Under the pieces are notes generated by a model. The model was not told the origin of the DNA. It did no database searches and saw only the letters and a list, made by a program, of their open reading frames with translations. The position numbers and the translations under genes were made by a program. Below, one piece after another: positions 59,309-64,000 of a stretch of 64,000 bases of DNA. Source of the DNA: Enterocloster asparagiformis (GTDB taxonomy: Bacteria; Bacillota; Clostridia; Lachnospirales; Lachnospiraceae); contig JAGZSY010000006.1 of the NCBI GenBank assembly GCA_018380885.1, forward strand, positions 62,001 to 126,000, written 5' to 3'. The number at the start of each line of letters is the position of its first letter. The stretch's first letter is position 1.

Positions 59309-61559
59309 CGCCATTCACCTCCATTGGTTCGTTTCCGGCCGCTGTCGCATTTCCGGCCATTTTTTTAATTCCCTTTCTCAGCAGCTCCATGCGACGGTCA
59401 TGCCGCTTTTTCAAGAACTTTTGCAGCCGGTCCCACTCGTTGCTGGTGATGATCCGGTCGCAGAGCACCAGCAGCGCCGGCAGCACGGTCAACACCAGAA
59501 ATACGCTGAACAGCGCTCCCCTGCCGATCAGATGGCCCAGGTCTCCGATGGCCGCCGTGGTGGATATAAAGTGGATAATATATCCCGCCAGAATGATGAT
59601 GGTGCCCGACGTGAACACCGAGGGGCAGGACAGCTTGATCGCGCTGATGCAGGCCTCTTTTTTTTCCATATTTTTCCGGCAAGACACATAGTTGTTGGTC
59701 AGCAGGATAGAGTAGTCCACCGTGGCCCCCAGCTGGATGCTGCTGACAATGATATACCCCATAAACACCATGGTGTCCCCCGCCAGATAGGGGATCGCCA
59801 TATTCAGGAAAATGGCGATCTCAATGGGGATCATCACGATCACCGGTATGATAAAGGACCGGAAGCTGAACATTACCACCAGGAACACGCCCAGCATGGA
59901 CAGGTTGTTGACCCGGTTGTAGTCGTCCGTGATGGTGTATTTGATATCCTGGGTGGAGGGCGTCTCGCCCACCAGGTAGGACTCCTGGGGATAGTATTTT
60001 TGGATAATGGACTGGATCTCGTCCGAGCACTTGAAGGCCTGCTCGCTCTCCGTCTTTGTCCTTATGTAAATGAGCATCCGGGAGTAATCCCTGGTGTGCA
60101 GCTGGCTGGTGATGGAATAGGGGAGAAATTCCTCCGGGATGCCCGCCGGCAGCGTGTTGGCCATGGAGGTCACGCTCTTCACATAGGGAAGGTCCTCGAT
60201 CTCGTCGGACATCTCCTTCTCCGTCACCTGCGAGGTGTTGGGGAACAGCGCCAGCATCATGTTGCTGCGCCCGAATTTCTCCGCAATCATCTGATCGTCG
60301 GCATACACCTGGGTGCCCTCGCTGGCTCCCACCGCGCTGTTGCCGTAGAGGAAATCGTTCATCCCCTGGGCCACATAGGCCACCGGTGTGATCAGCAGCA
60401 TGATGGTGGGGATGATGTAGCGCACCCGGTATACCCAGTTGCTGAACTTGTTGAACTCTGGCAGGAAGGGACGGTGCTTTGTGCGCTCATTCCATCCGGC
60501 GAATTTCAGGATCATGGCCGGCATGAGGAACAGCACGGTCACCAAGCTGAACACAATGCCCTTTGCCAGCACCAGGCCCATGTCAAAGCCGATGGTGAAA
60601 TTCATGAACACCAGGGCCAGGAAGCCCACCACCGTGGTCAGGCTGCTGGACAGGATAGAGTTGATGGCCTCGTCGATGGCGCTGATCATGGCCTCCTCGT
60701 CGTCCATTCCCTGCCCTTTTCCGCGGGTAAAGGCATCCAGCAGGAAGATGGAATAGTCCATGGAGGTGGCCAGCTGCAGCACCATAGCCACGTTGTTGGT
60801 CAAAAAGGATACCGTGCCGATGAAAATGTTGGTGCCCCGGTTCAGCAGAATCGCCACGCCCATGACCAGCAAAAACAGGATGGGCTGTGTCCAGGCCGTG
60901 GTGGTGATGCACAGCACCACGAAGATCATGATAATGGCCACGGTCAAAATCAGGCTCATCTCACTCTCCACATTCTCGGTCAGCGATTTGTTCTGCACAG
61001 CCATCCCCACATAATAGCCCTTGTCGCCGGTGATCTGCTTCATCTCGTCGATGGCCCTGGAGGTTTTCTTGGCGGTATCCCCCTCCACAAAGGTCACGTC
61101 CATCACGGCGCAGCCGTCCTTGTAGTAGTCCTCAATATCCTTCTGGTTGATAAAATCCTCGCCGGAGTAAATATTCACAGCGCTGTCGCACCAGAGCACC
61201 TGGTCCACGCCGTCCACCGCCTCCAGCCGGTCCTTGTACTGCTTCGCCTCGTACAGCGTGACGTCCTTCAGCATAATCCGGGCCGTGCCGGGATAGCCGA
61301 ACTCCTCCTCCATCCGGTCCAGCCCGATGCGGGACTTGGCGCTGGCGGGAAGGTACTCCGTCAGGTCGTAGTTTACATTGACGAACAGCATCGCCAGCAG
61401 GCTGAATATGCAGCCCGCTATGAATATGGACTCAATCAGCCCTTTCCTGCGGATGATAAAGTGCGCCAGCCTGATGGAGCCGCGCACCTTCTCCTCCGGC
61501 TCCTGCCCGCTGTCCGGCTCTTTTCTCTTTTTCAGCTTGTCAAGCAATCTCTGTCCCAT
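59298..61559 (-). CDS. MMPL/RND family transporter
   Basis: A 753-residue RND-superfamily transporter of the MMPL class, two sets of about six helices with large external loops (about residues 50-190 and 400-550). Family features include DYSIFLLDAFTRGKGQGM after the first helix group and GATVDYSILLTNNYVSCRKN in the second, with conserved Asp-Tyr residues that carry protons. The ATG at 61559 is chosen because GTGAGGAG precedes it; an in-frame GTG sits inside that site. Cargo is probably a lipid or surface component. Second gene of a three-gene operon. Confidence 0.88.
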   Translation of the reverse strand: MGQRLLDKLKKRKEPDSGQEPEEKVRGSIRLAHFIIRRKGLIESIFIAGCIFSLLAMLFVNVNYDLTEYLPASAKSRIGLDRMEEEFGYPGTARIMLKDVTLYEAKQYKDRLEAVDGVDQVLWCDSAVNIYSGEDFINQKDIEDYYKDGCAVMDVTFVEGDTAKKTSRAIDEMKQITGDKGYYVGMAVQNKSLTENVESEMSLILTVAIIMIFVVLCITTTAWTQPILFLLVMGVAILLNRGTNIFIGTVSFLTNNVAMVLQLATSMDYSIFLLDAFTRGKGQGMDDEEAMISAIDEAINSILSSSLTTVVGFLALVFMNFTIGFDMGLVLAKGIVFSLVTVLFLMPAMILKFAGWNERTKHRPFLPEFNKFSNWVYRVRYIIPTIMLLITPVAYVAQGMNDFLYGNSAVGASEGTQVYADDQMIAEKFGRSNMMLALFPNTSQVTEKEMSDEIEDLPYVKSVTSMANTLPAGIPEEFLPYSITSQLHTRDYSRMLIYIRTKTESEQAFKCSDEIQSIIQKYYPQESYLVGETPSTQDIKYTITDDYNRVNNLSMLGVFLVVMFSFRSFIIPVIVMIPIEIAIFLNMAIPYLAGDTMVFMGYIIVSSIQLGATVDYSILLTNNYVSCRKNMEKKEACISAIKLSCPSVFTSGTIIILAGYIIHFISTTAAIGDLGHLIGRGALFSVFLVLTVLPALLVLCDRIITSNEWDRLQKFLKKRHDRRMELLRKGIKKMAGNATAAGNEPMEVNGDEI

Positions 61560-61589
61560 GGCCAAACTCCTCACTCACCGCCGCGGCGC

Positions 61590-62522
61590 TCACCGCAGCA
61601 TAATAATCAGAAAGAAATGCTTCCCGCCCTCTTCCCGGTGGGCGATGCCGATCCGCCGGTAATACTCCGGCAGATACTTCCGGTCCGCCTTCTGATCATA
61701 GCGGTCCATCATCCTGGACCGGAACTTGTCGAAGGCATCCCCTTCGTCCTGGCAGTTTTGCAGGTACAGCTCCATGGCGTTGCGGCCGGAGCCATAGGAG
61801 ATGGATTTCAGGTAATCGCTCACAGTACCCTCCCCCGGGATGCTGCCGGCCGTGTAACCGGCGGCGGCCGCCGCCTCCAGGCGATGCATGGCCGCCTGGT
61901 TCAGGTCGTCGTACACCTGGAATGCGGCGTTTCTGTCGTAGCTGTGTCTCATATCCCCGTCGTACTCGTCCTCCCGGTCCGAATACTCGTCAAAATACTC
62001 TTCTGTTTTCTCCTCGTTCAGCTGATCGAACAGCCCCTGGGTCATCTCGTCGTAACAGCCCAGTGTATAGGGGCCTCCCCCCGTGTTCTCCACCCGGGAA
62101 GCGCTCTTAAACACGCCGTCCTCTGAAAACCGGCATTCAGCCTCCCCCAGCGTCACATCCCCGGTGTTCATGGCGCCGTCCTCGTGGAAATAATACCATT
62201 TTCCGCCAATTTGACGCCAGCCCCTGGCCATAGCGCCGTCCTCATCCATATAATAAGTACGCCCGCTGTCCGTCAGCCAGCCTGTTTTCATATATCCCTG
62301 TCCGTCGAACCAGTACCAGCTTTCGCCGATCCGGTTCCAACCCGCGGGCGCGGGCGTTCCGCTCTCCTGTATGTATTTCCACTGCGCCCCATCCTGCAGC
62401 CAGCCGCTCTCAGCCGCCAGCGCATTGGACGGAAATGCCGCAGCCAACAGCGCCGCGGCGCCAAGAACCGCCGCTGCCAGCGCAGCTCTGCCGGGCCTTT
62501 GTCCCTGTCTCAATTCCCTCAT
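61590..62522 (-). CDS. Secreted wall-binding-repeat protein, first gene of the MMPL operon
   Basis: A 310-residue protein: signal peptide ending at ALA (residue 36), about five aromatic wall-binding repeats (SGWLQDGAQWKYIQESG, GWNRIGESWYWFDGQGYMKT, GWRQIGGKWYYFHEDGAMNT) to residue about 130, and a C-terminal domain (about 150-310) rich in Asp/Glu/Tyr/Arg with no family I recognise, ending HREEGGKHFFLIIMLR. GAGGAGATGACGGG precedes the ATG. It is controlled from the divergent promoter region shared with the TetR gene. Confidence 0.8.
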   Translation of the reverse strand: MRELRQGQRPGRAALAAAVLGAAALLAAAFPSNALAAESGWLQDGAQWKYIQESGTPAPAGWNRIGESWYWFDGQGYMKTGWLTDSGRTYYMDEDGAMARGWRQIGGKWYYFHEDGAMNTGDVTLGEAECRFSEDGVFKSASRVENTGGGPYTLGCYDEMTQGLFDQLNEEKTEEYFDEYSDREDEYDGDMRHSYDRNAAFQVYDDLNQAAMHRLEAAAAAGYTAGSIPGEGTVSDYLKSISYGSGRNAMELYLQNCQDEGDAFDKFRSRMMDRYDQKADRKYLPEYYRRIGIAHREEGGKHFFLIIMLR

Positions 62523-62591
62523 CCCGTCATCTCCTCGGTTTTGTTTCTATTATCCATCGCTTGTTATGTTAAACGACCTTCATTTTAGTAA

Positions 62592-62703
62592 TTGACAGAT
62601 GTCTATTTATTGACTATAATGGATTATACTAACTAATGACGTTATATACAATGATTAATTTTCCATTTAATGCACATTAATCAACATTTTTCCATATAAC
62701 GTC
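62592..62703. promoter_or_regulatory. Divergent promoters and TetR operator candidates
   Basis: Plus promoter: TTGACA (62592-62597), 17-nt spacer, TATAAT (62615-62620), perfect consensus. Minus promoter: TTGTAT (62651-62646), 17-nt spacer, TATAAT (62628-62623). GACGTTATAT (62638-62647) overlaps the minus -35 and is mirrored by ATATAACGTC (62694-62703); between them lies a nested palindrome around TTAATG CA CATTAA. Likely TetR binding sites. No gene lies in 62523-62777. Confidence 0.75.
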
Positions 62704-62777
62704 TATGATCGGAATATTAAATTTTTATAAGTTTTTTCAACGTTTGACCCACGCACAAACAGCAAGGAGGCTCTATC

Positions 62778-63359
62778 ATGGGAGTAGAAACAGTGGACCG
62801 CAGAGTTCGAAAAACAAAAAAGCAGCTGCGCCAGTGCCTGACGCAGTTGTTAAAGGAAAAGAAGGTTCAGGACATCACGGTGCGGGAGCTGACCGACATG
62901 GCGGACTTAAACCGCGGCACCTTTTATCTGCACTACCGGGATGTATTCGACCTGCTGGAAAAGACGGAGAATGAGCTGCTGGATGAGTTCAACAGCCTGA
63001 TGTACCGGCACAATGCCCAGGACCTGACCAACAATCCGGCCGCAATATTTGTGGAAATTTTTCACCTGGTGAAGGACAACTCCGACCTGGTGTTCATTTT
63101 ACTGGGAGAAAATGGGGATTTAAACTTTGTCAACCGCTTAAAGCACCTGGTGCGGGAGAAATGCCTGCAGGACTGGATGGAGGTGTTCCGCAGCGGGAAC
63201 TCCGCGTTTTTTGAAGCCTACTACTCCTTTATCGTGTCCGGCTGCGTGGGCCTGGTGCAGTACTGGCTCCAGACCGGTTTGCAGGAGACGCCGGAGGAAC
63301 TGGCCACCCTGGCGGAACAGATCATCACCCAGGGCATCCGCGTGTTGGAAAATGGATGA
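62778..63359 (+). CDS. TetR family regulator (divergent from MMPL operon)
   Basis: A 193-residue TetR-type regulator: helix-turn-helix about residues 10-60 (DITVRELTDMADLNRGTFYL HYRD) and a C-terminal ligand domain of the type seen in TetR_C_7/33 proteins. AAGGAGGCTCTATC precedes the ATG. Its location opposite the wall-binding/MMPL operon, with shared operator-like repeats, makes it the probable repressor of that operon, perhaps sensing a membrane-active compound. Confidence 0.85.
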   Translation: MGVETVDRRVRKTKKQLRQCLTQLLKEKKVQDITVRELTDMADLNRGTFYLHYRDVFDLLEKTENELLDEFNSLMYRHNAQDLTNNPAAIFVEIFHLVKDNSDLVFILLGENGDLNFVNRLKHLVREKCLQDWMEVFRSGNSAFFEAYYSFIVSGCVGLVQYWLQTGLQETPEELATLAEQIITQGIRVLENG

Positions 63360-63520
63360 ATTTTTTCTCATTCTATGATATGATAGCAAAATCAAAACGT
63401 TGCGCTTCGCGCAGCCGTCCCCGGGCATTTGACCTTTGCCGCGCTTCAGCCGCAAGATAACGCCCGGCCGGGCAGCCGCTGTGAACCGTTGCGTCAAACT
63501 GCTGTGAAATGGAGAGAAAA

Positions 63521-64000
63521 ATGGAACTTTTTAAAGAAAACGCCGTGGTGCGCGTCCGCAAAGGGGCCGGGCGCTCCTTAAAGGCCGGCGGCGCATGGAT
63601 TTACGATAATGAAATCGAAGCCATCGAAGGCGAGTTTGAGAACGGCGGACTGGTCCGCGTGGAGGACTTTGACGGATACGTTCTGGGCCACGGCTTCATC
63701 AACACCCGCTCCAAGCTGACCGTGCGCATGCTGTCCCGCAAAAAGGACGCGGTGATCGATGAGGAATTTCTGGAGAGACGGGTGCGGGACGCCTGGGACT
63801 ACCGCAAGGCCACGGTGGACACCTCCAGCTGCCGGGTGATCTTCGGGGAGGCGGATTTCCTGCCCGGACTGGTGGTGGACAAGTTTTCCGACGTGCTGGT
63901 GGTGGAGTCCCTGGCTCTGGGAATCGACCGCTTAAAGCCCGTGATCGTGGACAAGTTAAAGCAGGTGATGGCAAAGGACGGCGTAACAATTCGCGGCGTG
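63521..64000 (+). CDS. RlmI-like class I SAM-dependent rRNA methyltransferase, 5' part
   Basis: The first 160 residues of a gene that runs off the window. An N-terminal PUA-like RNA-binding domain (VRVRKGAGRSLKAGGAWIYD, VLGHGFINTRSKLTVRML) and the start of the RlmI/RlmK methyltransferase core (FGEADFLPGLVVDKF) identify the family, which makes 5-methylcytidine in 23S rRNA (position 1962 in E. coli). The SAM-binding motifs lie beyond the window edge. GGAGAG precedes the ATG. The 63360-63520 interval shows no gene. Confidence 0.85.
   Translation, partial: MELFKENAVVRVRKGAGRSLKAGGAWIYDNEIEAIEGEFENGGLVRVEDFDGYVLGHGFINTRSKLTVRMLSRKKDAVIDEEFLERRVRDAWDYRKATVDTSSCRVIFGEADFLPGLVVDKFSDVLVVESLALGIDRLKPVIVDKLKQVMAKDGVTIRGV

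Overview
The window reads as chromosome from a GC-rich (mid-50s %) Gram-positive anaerobe of the Lachnospiraceae type, probably a gut commensal related to Enterocloster/Lachnoclostridium; genus and species cannot be fixed from the sequence. Reasons: near-universal GGAGG ribosome-binding sites, sigma-A promoters, several secreted proteins ending in aromatic cell-wall-binding repeats, YesMN-type two-component control of a sugar ABC transporter, a KamA-type radical SAM enzyme, class-I cyclic-di-GMP riboswitches and mucosal-glycan enzymes (heparinase II/III, GH88, beta-glucuronidase). No rRNA, tRNA, CRISPR array, phage or IS element was found.

Layout. 0.5-3.3 kb: CPBP membrane protease, O-antigen-ligase-type membrane protein, remnant of a wall-binding gene. 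3.3-7.7 kb: 1259-residue surface protein behind two tandem c-di-GMP-I riboswitches. 7.8-11.6 kb: lincosamide nucleotidyltransferase-like gene, hflK-hflC, double-GNAT protein. 11.6-19.1 kb: a seven-gene PTS operon (RpiR regulator, EIIBC, fused mannose-6-P isomerase, cupin glucose-6-P isomerase, second mannose-6-P isomerase, GH170/MupG-type 6-phospho-glycosidase, EIIA broken by an in-frame amber codon). 19.4-21.7 kb: ComEC-like metallo-beta-lactamase lipoprotein, DUF3006 protein, YHYH protein. 21.8-32.4 kb: uronide/glycosaminoglycan locus (heparinase, GH88, ABC transporter, divergent YesM/YesN). 32.5-33.7 kb: KamA-family gene.

33.7-49.5 kb is the most striking region. A minus-strand operon of about 14.6 kb encodes a transglutaminase-like protein, a double-3D-domain protein, a wall-binding-repeat protein, two giant paralogous surface proteins (2072 and about 1470 residues) and a small unknown protein. 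Immediately upstream is a 239-bp segment bounded by a 28-bp inverted repeat with one mismatch; each copy looks like a tyrosine-recombinase site, and a complete tyrosine-recombinase gene abuts it. I infer an invertible phase-variation switch for the operon. Its outer repeat lies inside the 3' end of the recombinase gene, so inversion should also swap the enzyme's C-terminal tail. The best promoter-like sequence in the segment points away from the operon as sequenced.

49.8-64 kb: AraC regulator, small unknown protein, an array of palindromes, carbohydrate-binding protein and beta-glucuronidase, FucO-like dehydrogenase with a TetR/DhaS-type regulator, a three-gene operon (wall-binding protein, MMPL transporter, repeat-rich secreted protein) divergent from a TetR gene, and the start of an RlmI-like rRNA methyltransferase. 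Together the window shows two layers of surface control (DNA inversion and c-di-GMP sensing) next to host-glycan catabolism.
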